From NCBI GenBank assembly GCA_003212005.1, contig QCRE01000005.1:1-48391 (forward strand): a stretch of DNA of 48,391 nucleotides, written 5' to 3'. The position numbers were made by a program, and so were the translations under genes. This DNA is from Prochlorococcus sp. AG-459-M13 (GTDB lineage: Bacteria > Cyanobacteriota > Cyanobacteriia > PCC-6307 > Cyanobiaceae). Of the stretch, positions 1 to 8,441 are shown one piece after another; positions within the stretch are counted from its first letter, which is position 1; the number at the start of each line of letters is the position of its first letter. A model generated the notes under the pieces. It was not told the origin of the DNA, did no database searches, and was given only the letters and a program-made list of their open reading frames with translations.

Positions 1-1
1 T

Positions 2-481
2 GGAAGACAATTCGTTGATGGAGTATCTGGAGCTAAGCCAGGTAAAAGAAGGAACTCAGATTTTCAAGGAATAACAAGTAAGAGTGTTAAAAAAGTCGGA
101 AGATGGGTATCTGAAAAAGTCGATTTATTTTTTGATGAAGATAATGATGATTGGTATGATGATAATTTTTACGATGATAACAGCGATATTAAGGCATTTA
201 CTAGAGAATCAAATTCTTTTGAATCTGCTAAATCGAACTCAAAAAGACCTTTAGAAGCAATATCTTTAAGGCAACCAAAAAATATACAGACAACTGAGCA
301 AAAAAAATTACCCTATGTGAAAGAGAGTAAAGAGGAAGATTGGCCAGATGAAATGGATTTTAAAGTTGAAAGATGGCAAAGAGCTTCAGAAAAAGAGAAT
401 ACTACCTCAAGAGATCAATTAAACCAACAAGGTCAATCAAAATCAAGAAATCTTCCCAGATCAAGAAGAAGAAGAGTATAG
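2..481 (+). CDS. 3' part of a hypothetical protein (5' end outside the window); Asp/Asn/Tyr-rich patch and RSRRRRV C-terminus
   Basis: Frame 2 is open from the window edge to TAG at 479-481 (GRQFVDGVSGAKPGKRRNSDFQG...LPRSRRRRV). Not in the supplied ORF track because it has no start in the window. Confidence 0.7.
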   Translation, partial: GRQFVDGVSGAKPGKRRNSDFQGITSKSVKKVGRWVSEKVDLFFDEDNDDWYDDNFYDDNSDIKAFTRESNSFESAKSNSKRPLEAISLRQPKNIQTTEQKKLPYVKESKEEDWPDEMDFKVERWQRASEKENTTSRDQLNQQGQSKSRNLPRSRRRRV

Positions 482-1003
482 TTTTGCAAATTCTTTAATT
501 CCTGAATAACCTAATAAACTTTCTAAATGTGGATTGAAGACTTCTCTAATAATTGTTAGGGGCTTTTTGTCTCGAAAAAATCTATAATTTCTTGACCAGA
601 ATGGGCCTTTAAAACAAAATTTATCTTCTAACCAATTTGAATTAACAAGTGAAATTCGGTCAACTTCTCTAAATAATTCTGATCGGTCTTGTGTCAAATT
701 TTTCCAAATTGGTTCTTCTTTGGCTTTTAAATTTTCATTCACTTGTTCTTCATTCCACCAGCTTTCAGCCCATGCTAGGTTTTTATCATCATTTTTAATC
801 CATACTTGTCTTCTAATTAAAGGGCCATTTAACTGATTTAATTCTTTAGGACCTTCTTCAATGAATAAAGGATCTACTTGCATTGAAATTAATTTAATTT
901 TAGTCTCTTGATTAGTTAAAAGCTGTAGATGTCTAGTTGGACTTCCATCCCCAAGCAGCATTAATTTCCATGGACCAGATATTTTTGGTAATGAATTTTT
1001 CAC
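461..1003 (-). CDS. DUF98 / chorismate lyase-like protein; real start may lie upstream of the GTG at 1003
   Basis: LMLLGDGSPTRHLQLLT and RRQVWI...AESWWN resemble the UbiC-like DUF98 family; GTG start in the track. Confidence 0.65.
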   Translation of the reverse strand: MKNSLPKISGPWKLMLLGDGSPTRHLQLLTNQETKIKLISMQVDPLFIEEGPKELNQLNGPLIRRQVWIKNDDKNLAWAESWWNEEQVNENLKAKEEPIWKNLTQDRSELFREVDRISLVNSNWLEDKFCFKGPFWSRNYRFFRDKKPLTIIREVFNPHLESLLGYSGIKEFAKLYSSSS

Positions 1004-1084
1004 TAAAAAAGTAGAGGCTTTTTCTTCCCATAAAATTTTTGGTGAGTTAAAAAGTTTATTATTCAGTGCTTTGACGGATTTCTT

Positions 1085-3052
1085 TTAAGATGATAACTTT
1101 TTTTCGATAAAAATATTTGTCTTTTCTTTCTTTATTTCTCTTATTTTAAGCCAAACAAGTAATGCAGTTAAATCAGCTTTGCTTACTCCAGGAATTTTTG
1201 AAGCATCACCAAAATTTTTTGGCTTTATCTTATTCAAATTTTCTCTAGCCTCTAAAGATAATGTATCTATCTTTTCATAATTTATTTCTTGAGGAAGCGA
1301 TTTACAGCTTTGACGATTTATTTGTTCAATGTTGTTTTTTTGTCTTTTAAGGTAACCCTCGTATTTAATATCTATTTCAACACCTTCCTGTATTGAAGAA
1401 CCTAGATTTTTTCCAGTCAAATTATATTTAATTAAATCTGTATAATGAAAAGTTGGTCTTTTTAAGAGTTCTTTCAAAGTTGTTGAGCCTTTAATTTTTG
1501 ATCCCGTGTCTAATTCAATTTTTTTTGATATTTCATCGGTATTTTTTAAACGGGTGTTATTTAATCTTAATTTCTCTTCCTCCAGGAGTTTCATTTTTTC
1601 TTGGTAAGCGGACCATCTTGTCTCATCAATTAGACCTATTTTATAACCTAATGGGGTTAATCTCCTATCTGCGTTATCTCCTCTAAGAGTTAACCTATAT
1701 TCACTTCTACTAGTGAGAACTCTGTATGGTTCTTTGAGATCTTTGGTAATTAAATCATTGATCATTGTTCCTATATAGCTGCTTTCTCTCGTGAAAATGA
1801 TTGGGTCTTTTTTGTTTATTTTTCTTGTTGCATTGACTCCTGCAACTAATCCTTGTGCTGCTGCTTCTTCATAACCAGTGGTTCCATTAATTTGTCCAGC
1901 GCTAAATAAATATTCAATTTCTTTCATTTCGAGCGATGTTTGGAGCTGTGTTGCAGGTATATAGTCATACTCGACAGCATATGCTGGTCGCAACATTTTA
2001 CATTCACTCAATCCAGGTAAGGTTCTTAAAAGTTCTAATTGAATATTTTCGGGTAAACCTGTAGAAAATCCTTGCACATATATTTCAGGGGTATTAATTC
2101 CTTCTGGTTCTAAGAAAATTTGATGTGATTCTTTATCTGCAAATTTAACTATTTTATCTTCAATCGATGGACAATATCTTGGTCCTTTACTATCAATAAA
2201 ACCACCGTAAATGGGAGTTAAATGTAAATTGTCTCGAATGAGTTGATGTGTTTTAGAAGTTGTTCTTGTGATATGACAACTAACTTGGGGCATTTTATTT
2301 TTAATATCTGGATCAAACGAAAAATATTTATCAGCTGCAGTACTGGGTTGAATATCTAATTCATCAAAAATGATACTCTTTTTGTCAACTCTTGCTGGAG
2401 TTCCTGTTTTTAAACGTTCTGTTTTTATACCAATTTCGTGCAAGTTTTGAGTAAGACCTTGTGCTGCTTGTTCGCCTGATCTACCAGCTGACATTGATTT
2501 ATTGCCTATCCATATTTTGCCTTCTAAAAAAGTGCCGGCTGTGATGATAACTGATTTCGCTGAATAATAACTACCAAAGAATGTTTTAACACCCTTTATT
2601 CTTTTTTTTACGATTTTTTTTGAGTTCAATCCAATTTCTTCAGTTTTTGAAATATCTAGTTCAGTAATCATTGCTTCTTTCAAAGATAAATTATCTGTAT
2701 TTTGTAGTATTTCGATCATCTTTTTTGAGTATTCTCTTTTATCTGTCTGAGCTCTTAACGCCCATACAGCTGGTCCTCTACTTGCATTTAATATTCTTTT
2801 TTGTATAGCTGTCTCATCAGCTAATTTACCAATAATTCCACCTAATGCATCAACTTCATGCACTAACTGACTTTTTGCTGGCCCGCCAACTGCAGGATTA
2901 CACGGTTGCCAGGCAATCCTATCTAAATTGATTGTAAATAAGGCTGTAGAAAATCCTAATTTTGCTGTTGTTACAGCTGCTTCGCATCCTGCATGTCCTC
3001 CTCCAATAACGATGATGTCAAAAGATTCATTTGTTGAGTGATGATCTTGCAT
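1085..3052 (-). CDS. mnmG: tRNA uridine-5-carboxymethylaminomethyl modification enzyme MnmG (GidA)
   Basis: N-terminal FAD motif [37 protein letters not shown]; full length, 655 aa. Confidence 0.97.
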   Translation of the reverse strand: MQDHHSTNESFDIIVIGGGHAGCEAAVTTAKLGFSTALFTINLDRIAWQPCNPAVGGPAKSQLVHEVDALGGIIGKLADETAIQKRILNASRGPAVWALRAQTDKREYSKKMIEILQNTDNLSLKEAMITELDISKTEEIGLNSKKIVKKRIKGVKTFFGSYYSAKSVIITAGTFLEGKIWIGNKSMSAGRSGEQAAQGLTQNLHEIGIKTERLKTGTPARVDKKSIIFDELDIQPSTAADKYFSFDPDIKNKMPQVSCHITRTTSKTHQLIRDNLHLTPIYGGFIDSKGPRYCPSIEDKIVKFADKESHQIFLEPEGINTPEIYVQGFSTGLPENIQLELLRTLPGLSECKMLRPAYAVEYDYIPATQLQTSLEMKEIEYLFSAGQINGTTGYEEAAAQGLVAGVNATRKINKKDPIIFTRESSYIGTMINDLITKDLKEPYRVLTSRSEYRLTLRGDNADRRLTPLGYKIGLIDETRWSAYQEKMKLLEEEKLRLNNTRLKNTDEISKKIELDTGSKIKGSTTLKELLKRPTFHYTDLIKYNLTGKNLGSSIQEGVEIDIKYEGYLKRQKNNIEQINRQSCKSLPQEINYEKIDTLSLEARENLNKIKPKNFGDASKIPGVSKADLTALLVWLKIREIKKEKTNIFIEKKLSS

Positions 3053-3064
3053 TTTAGGATTGAT

Positions 3065-4447
3065 TTAATTAGCTAAATTCCTAAATCTTGTAAATTGAGG
3101 TTCAAATAATAATTTAACAGTTCCTACGGGCCCATTTCTATGTTTAGTGACAATGATTTCTGTAATTCCTCTATCTTCAGTTTCTGGATTATAGTATTCA
3201 TCTCTATAAATCATTAATACTAAATCTGCATCTTGTTCAATAGATCCTGATTCTCTTAGATCGCTTAACATTGGTCTTTTATTTGTTCTAGACTCTACTC
3301 CTCTACTAAGCTGAGATAAAGCTACTACTGGCACTTTTAATTCTCTAGCCATGCTTTTAAGACCTCTTGTTATTCGTGATAACTCTTGAACTCTATTATC
3401 AGGTGTAGAACCTTCCATTAGCTGTAAGTAGTCTATAACTATTAAGCCAAGTTCTTTTTTTTGCTCTGCTATTAATCTTCTGCATAAGGACCTCATCTCT
3501 AAAACACTTAAATTAGGTTTATCATCAATAAAAATTGGAAGTTGACCTAATGCGTTAATTCCTTCTCCAAGTAAAGGCCATTCATCTTGTTGTAGTCTTC
3601 CTGCTCTTAATCTTCCGCTTTCTATACCAACTTCCATAGATAGTAATCTATAGGTAAGTTGTTCCTTGCTCATCTCTAAGCTGAAAACACAAACAGGAAG
3701 ATCTTGAGATTGAGCTACATTCTTTGCAAGGTTTAAAACCATTGAAGTTTTCCCCATTGAGGGTCTACCTGCGACAATTATTAAATCACTCCTTTGAAAG
3801 CCTTGAGTCATCGCATCCAGATCATAAAAATTTACTGGAATACCAGCAACAGATGTTCCTAGTGACCTAGACTCTATTTCATTAAAAGTACTTGTAAGAA
3901 TTTCTGCAGCTTGGGTAAGACCTTTTGTTGGTTTTTCTTGACTTATTTCAAAAATTTTCTGTTCTGCTTTATCTAATACTTCATTAGTTTCTTGTGTTTG
4001 ATCAAATCCTAGTTGAACAACCTCATTACCAGAGCGGATTAGTTGTCTTCTCATATATTTATCACTTATTAAATTAGCAACTTGTTCTATAGATGCTGTT
4101 GAAGAAACATTTTCTACTAGTTCTACTAATTTAGAATTGCCACCAATTTTTTCAAGTGATCCATTGTCAGCAAGCCAAGCGCTCATTGAAGTTAGATCTG
4201 TTGGCTTCCCTTGAGTGTGTAACATTAAAGCTGTTTTATAAATCTCTTGATGAGCATTTATATAAAAAGCTTCGGGCTTAATCAAATCTGCAATTCTTCC
4301 TATTGCATCTGGATCAAGTAGAATACCGCCTAAAACAGCCTCCTCTGCTTGAATATTTTGAGGGGGGACTAACCCACTATTGTCATTATTAAAATCTTTT
4401 TTAAAGTTTTTATTTGACCCATTATTTGGAAAAGGAACCGAAACCAT
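3065..4447 (-). CDS. dnaB: Replicative DNA helicase DnaB
   Basis: PPQNIQAEEAVLGGILLD; Walker A GRPSMGKTS; LIVIDYLQLM; LSQLSRGVE; 460 aa with no intein insertion. Confidence 0.97.
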   Translation of the reverse strand: MVSVPFPNNGSNKNFKKDFNNDNSGLVPPQNIQAEEAVLGGILLDPDAIGRIADLIKPEAFYINAHQEIYKTALMLHTQGKPTDLTSMSAWLADNGSLEKIGGNSKLVELVENVSSTASIEQVANLISDKYMRRQLIRSGNEVVQLGFDQTQETNEVLDKAEQKIFEISQEKPTKGLTQAAEILTSTFNEIESRSLGTSVAGIPVNFYDLDAMTQGFQRSDLIIVAGRPSMGKTSMVLNLAKNVAQSQDLPVCVFSLEMSKEQLTYRLLSMEVGIESGRLRAGRLQQDEWPLLGEGINALGQLPIFIDDKPNLSVLEMRSLCRRLIAEQKKELGLIVIDYLQLMEGSTPDNRVQELSRITRGLKSMARELKVPVVALSQLSRGVESRTNKRPMLSDLRESGSIEQDADLVLMIYRDEYYNPETEDRGITEIIVTKHRNGPVGTVKLLFEPQFTRFRNLAN

Positions 4448-4505
4448 TTGTTTGAGGACTTAGATATATACTCTGACTACTTTTAGAAATAATGCAACAA
4501 AGTTA

Positions 4506-4961
4506 TTAACTTATTACTTCAATGTTAACTTCTGCACTTACTTCATTGTGCAGTTTTACCTTAGCAATAAAAGAACCCAAATTATGAATATCTGGAACCG
4601 TTATATTTCTTCTATCAATATCTTTTTTCGTAGCGATCGCAATAGCTTCAGCAACATCACCATTTGTAACAGTTCCAAAAAGGACGCCATCTTCACCTAC
4701 TTGTTTCTTAATTGTAAATCTACCAATAGTTGCTAATGCAGTTTTAAAGTCAATTGCTTCTTGCTTAACTTTTTCAGCAGCAATTTTTTCTTTAGCTCTT
4801 TTTCGTTCAATTTGTTTCAGAATTGAAGGTGTTACATTAGCTGCCTTACCAAGTGGTAGTAAAAAATTTCTTGCATAACCAGGTGCTACCTCTACTACAT
4901 CACCATCTCTTCCTAAAGTAGAAATGGATTCAGTTAAAACAACTTTTACTCTTTTAGCCAT
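4506..4961 (-). CDS. rplI: 50S ribosomal protein L9
   Basis: [40 protein letters not shown] is the L9 N-terminal signature. Confidence 0.96.
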   Translation of the reverse strand: MAKRVKVVLTESISTLGRDGDVVEVAPGYARNFLLPLGKAANVTPSILKQIERKRAKEKIAAEKVKQEAIDFKTALATIGRFTIKKQVGEDGVLFGTVTNGDVAEAIAIATKKDIDRRNITVPDIHNLGSFIAKVKLHNEVSAEVNIEVIS

Positions 4962-4980
4962 GAAAAATTTATTTATCTAT

Positions 4981-5919
4981 TTAATAATAAGACCTAGAGG
5001 GTAATTTTACTTTTTTTGCAAATCCCAATTTGGCAAGAATCTTAATATGCTCCCAAGTTAGATCAATTTGACCTTTAAATAATCCTTGTCTAGCTGAATT
5101 TGGGAAAGCATGATGATTATTATGCCAACCCTCCCCAAATGTTAGAGCTGCGACCCAAGCATTATTTTTTGATGAGTCACCACTATCGAAAGGAGCTTCC
5201 CCCCAACAATGAGTTGCTGAGTTTACTAACCAAGTTATGTGGTAAACGACTACAAGTCTTAAAGGTATTCCCCAAAGAACAAGGGCCCATCCACCAACAC
5301 CTAATTTTTGGCCTATTGCGTAAAGACATAAACCAATAGGAATCTGTAAAAAGAGAAAATATTTATTGAGGAATCTATAGTAAGGATCTTTAATTAAATC
5401 TGCACTTAGCTTAGGAACTGCTTTTAATGCTTCAACATCTTTAAACATCCAACCCATATGACTCCACCAAAATCCTTTCTTACTATTGTGATGATCAACT
5501 TCTGTATCTGAAAAAGAGTGATGATGCCTATGCAAACCAACCCAATCTATTGGCCCATGCTGGCAACTTATAGCTCCGCAAGTGGCAAAAAATCTTTCAA
5601 GCCATCTTGGAACTGCAAATGATCTATGTGATAGTAATCTATGATAACCAAGAGTTACTCCAAGGCAAGCTGTTAACCAGTAAAAAAATAATAATGATAT
5701 AACTGCTGGAACACTCCAAAATTGTGGTTGTATAGCTATTAAAGAAAGAAAATGTATAACAATCATAAAAAATATTGTTCCCCATGTTTTGTGTAATCTA
5801 GGGGGATATTTTTTTGAGTGACTAGATGGTTCCAATAATTTATCTGAAAGTTCTATTACCTTTTCTGCAGGGACGGGTTTTTTTAATTTGGCTGTTTCTT
5901 GGAAGATAAGTGAATTCAT
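4981..5919 (-). CDS. Acyl-lipid/acyl-CoA fatty acid desaturase (delta-9 type)
   Basis: Three His boxes: HRLLSHRSF, HRHHHSFSD, HNNHHAFP. The track ORF starts at 5967; MNSLIFQETAKLKK (5919) looks a more likely start. Confidence 0.9.
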   Translation of the reverse strand: MNSLIFQETAKLKKPVPAEKVIELSDKLLEPSSHSKKYPPRLHKTWGTIFFMIVIHFLSLIAIQPQFWSVPAVISLLFFYWLTACLGVTLGYHRLLSHRSFAVPRWLERFFATCGAISCQHGPIDWVGLHRHHHSFSDTEVDHHNSKKGFWWSHMGWMFKDVEALKAVPKLSADLIKDPYYRFLNKYFLFLQIPIGLCLYAIGQKLGVGGWALVLWGIPLRLVVVYHITWLVNSATHCWGEAPFDSGDSSKNNAWVAALTFGEGWHNNHHAFPNSARQGLFKGQIDLTWEHIKILAKLGFAKKVKLPSRSYY

Positions 5920-5995
5920 AATATAGGGAATACTATTTTCAAAAAGACCGATATGTAATATTATCATACTATACTATTGATTATATTAATTATCC

Positions 5996-6694
5996 GTGAG
6001 CCTAGGATATCGCGATAAACTATTAAAAGGTCGAAGAGCAATGGCTCATTTGATTCATCTTTGGCATGAGCGGAATGCATGGTCTCATAGGGTCTTGCCA
6101 TTACTTTCAGAAATACTTGATTTAGGTAGAGTACATAATTCTCAAATTTCAAATCTAAGGAATGGAAAGTTGTCTTCTCCAGGGCCTGAAGTATTTCTTG
6201 CATTAGCACAGATTAATACGATTCTTGATCAAGGAGTAGAATCAATAAGGGATCAATTGGAGAAAAAGTATCCTGAATTATGGAGGACATTGCAAGATTC
6301 TGCGCTTCCATTAAAAAATGATTCTGGTAAGCCATTGTCAGCAGGGGAATTATTTGAAATTTTTGCTGGATTGAAACCCCTTCCATCTTCTTTTGATTGG
6401 TATATAAAGGACGAAGAAGCTACTGCGTTAAGTGATGCTCTCTCAGATCATTTCTGTCAAAATAAGCCTTGGAGATCATGTAAAATTCAAGTAATGGAGG
6501 CTTATACTGTAAATAAATCTAATCGTAGAGAACGCTTTGCAGAGGTAATAGCGGGAATTAGAGACTACACAGCAGAAGAATTAGATGGGGAACTACTTGA
6601 TTTATATGAGGCTTCAAAAAAACTATCTTATTTTGATGGTAGAGGACCTAATGACTTTCTCGCAGAATTAAGAAATTTAGCTACTGAAAAATAA
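5996..6694 (+). CDS. Conserved-looking hypothetical protein with an HTH-like segment
   Basis: GTG-start 232-aa ORF between desaturase and gcv-linked genes; segment LLSEILDLGRVHNSQISNLRNGKLSSPGPEVFLALAQIN. Confidence 0.8.
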   Translation: MSLGYRDKLLKGRRAMAHLIHLWHERNAWSHRVLPLLSEILDLGRVHNSQISNLRNGKLSSPGPEVFLALAQINTILDQGVESIRDQLEKKYPELWRTLQDSALPLKNDSGKPLSAGELFEIFAGLKPLPSSFDWYIKDEEATALSDALSDHFCQNKPWRSCKIQVMEAYTVNKSNRRERFAEVIAGIRDYTAEELDGELLDLYEASKKLSYFDGRGPNDFLAELRNLATEK

Positions 6695-6711
6695 CATGAG
6701 TTTTCACGACA

Positions 6712-8004
6712 ATGATAATGAATAATAACTTCAAATTGGCTGAAAATGCAGTGCTTTCTGTTGAGGATAGTTTAAGTAGTGTTTTTAAAGAGAGGTCTAA
6801 TCAGGTTTATCACAAGTTAGATAATATTTTGAAAATTTTTAATGAAGAAAAAGTTTCCACTTGTCATTTCAATCAATCTTCTGGTATTGGTCATGATGAT
6901 ATATCTAGAGAAAAAATTGATGAGGTTTTTGCGAGATTATTTCTTGCTGAAAAGGCTGCTGTGCGAATGCAATTTGTGAGCGGCACACATGCAATAAGTT
7001 CCGTTTTATTCGGCATTCTTAGGCCTGGAGAAATGATGTTGTCAATAACAGGACAACCCTATGACACCTTAGAAGAAGTGATAGGAATAAGGGGAGGAGG
7101 TAAAGGTTCACTTAAAGATTTTGGAATTAAATACAGGCAAATAAATATTTGCGAATTAGTTGATTCTTTTGAAGAAAAAATTGTAAATGTCTTTAAAGAA
7201 AATTCATTTAAACTAGTATTTATACAAAAAAGTTGTGGATATAGTTGGAGAAAATCTCTTACAAATGATCAAATCGAAAAGATCTGTAGTCTGATTCATA
7301 ATGTAAATCCTAACTGCATATGTTTTGTTGATAATTGTTATGGGGAGCTTGTTGAAGATAGTGAACCAATCTCTAAAGGGGCAAATATAATTGCTGGATC
7401 ATTGATTAAAAATTTGGGAGGAACAATAGTCCCAACTGGTGGATACATCGCGGGTGATGAAGAGTTAGTTGAGATGGCATGTTCAAGATTAACTTCACCA
7501 GGAATTGGTTCATCTGCGGGAATAAATTTTGGATTAGGGAGATTAATTTTGCAAGGTTTGTTTTTAGCGCCACAAATTGTGCAAGAATCACTTAAGGGTG
7601 CTGACATGGTTTCTGCAGTTTTTAAAAATTTGGGATTTAAAGTATTACCAGAGCCTGCAACTTATAGATCTGATCTTATTCAGTCAGTAAGACTAAATAA
7701 TCCTTATTTGGTCCAAAAAGTATGTCAGTCGTTTCAAAAATCTTCACCGGTAGATTCTTTTTTGAACGTTGTTCCATCACCTATGAATGGATATGATTCA
7801 AAATTATTAATGTCCGGAGGCACATTTATTGAAGGTAGTACGAGTGAATTTTCAGCTGATGCACCTTTGAGAGAACCTTATAATATTTTTGTTCAAGGTG
7901 GTTCTCACATAGCTCACATCAAAATTGCATTAATTCAACTATTATCTGAATTATTAGAGGAAAATTTAATTACAAAAGATTCTCTAGTTTCTTTCTCGTC
8001 TTAA
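6712..8004 (+). CDS. PLP-dependent 'aluminum resistance / methionine gamma-lyase family' protein
   Basis: Fold-type I PLP enzyme pattern: MQFVSGTHAISSVLFGILRPGEMMLSITGQPYDTLEEVIGIRG..., NCYGELVE, AGSLIKNLGG. Confidence 0.82.
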   Translation: MIMNNNFKLAENAVLSVEDSLSSVFKERSNQVYHKLDNILKIFNEEKVSTCHFNQSSGIGHDDISREKIDEVFARLFLAEKAAVRMQFVSGTHAISSVLFGILRPGEMMLSITGQPYDTLEEVIGIRGGGKGSLKDFGIKYRQINICELVDSFEEKIVNVFKENSFKLVFIQKSCGYSWRKSLTNDQIEKICSLIHNVNPNCICFVDNCYGELVEDSEPISKGANIIAGSLIKNLGGTIVPTGGYIAGDEELVEMACSRLTSPGIGSSAGINFGLGRLILQGLFLAPQIVQESLKGADMVSAVFKNLGFKVLPEPATYRSDLIQSVRLNNPYLVQKVCQSFQKSSPVDSFLNVVPSPMNGYDSKLLMSGGTFIEGSTSEFSADAPLREPYNIFVQGGSHIAHIKIALIQLLSELLEENLITKDSLVSFSS

Positions 8005-8006
8005 TC

Positions 8007-8396
8007 ATGTCTTACCAGTTTCCGGATAACCTTAATTATGCTGATACTCATGAATATGTATTGGAAGAAAACGGATTTTTAAAAATTGGAGTTAGTGAAT
8101 TTGCTATTGATCAATTAGGAGATATTGTTTTTGTTGAATTAGCTGATCAAGGGTCGACTTTAGATAAAGGTAAGACTTTTGGAACAATAGAATCTGTTAA
8201 GGCTGTTGAGGAGGTGTATTTGCCTTTTTCAGGAGAAATAGTATCTGTAAACAATAGTGTTGTTGATAATCCAGAGCTTTTACAAAATGATCCGATTGGA
8301 GAAGGTTGGTTAGTCATTTTGAAACCAGCATCAAAAGTTTCAATTAGTGATTTGATGACTTCTGAGGAATATAAATCAAAGGTTGTACCAAATTAA
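8007..8396 (+). CDS. gcvH: Glycine cleavage system H protein
   Basis: Lipoyl domain: GDIVFVELADQGSTLDKGKTFGTIESVKAVEEVYLPFSGE; 129 aa. Confidence 0.96.
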   Translation: MSYQFPDNLNYADTHEYVLEENGFLKIGVSEFAIDQLGDIVFVELADQGSTLDKGKTFGTIESVKAVEEVYLPFSGEIVSVNNSVVDNPELLQNDPIGEGWLVILKPASKVSISDLMTSEEYKSKVVPN

Positions 8397-8441
8397 GGCA
8401 AATATTTAAAAAAGAGCTATTTTAAAGAAAAATATTTTAAT

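Noticed and set aside
3065-4447. Possible intein in dnaB (known in some cyanobacteria)
   Set aside because: Length is normal (460 aa) and the P-loop and core motifs are uninterrupted.
5100-5339. Plus-strand ORF of 79 aa antisense to the desaturase (and similar antisense ORFs, e.g. 1498-1686, 7338-7607, 9059-9463, 20985-21488, 27954-28235)
   Set aside because: Each lies inside a clearly conserved gene on the opposite strand and has no recognisable domain; explained as chance open frames.
5964-6209. Minus-strand 81-aa ORF overlapping the HTH-like gene
   Set aside because: Antisense to a longer, better-looking plus-strand ORF; no family resemblance.
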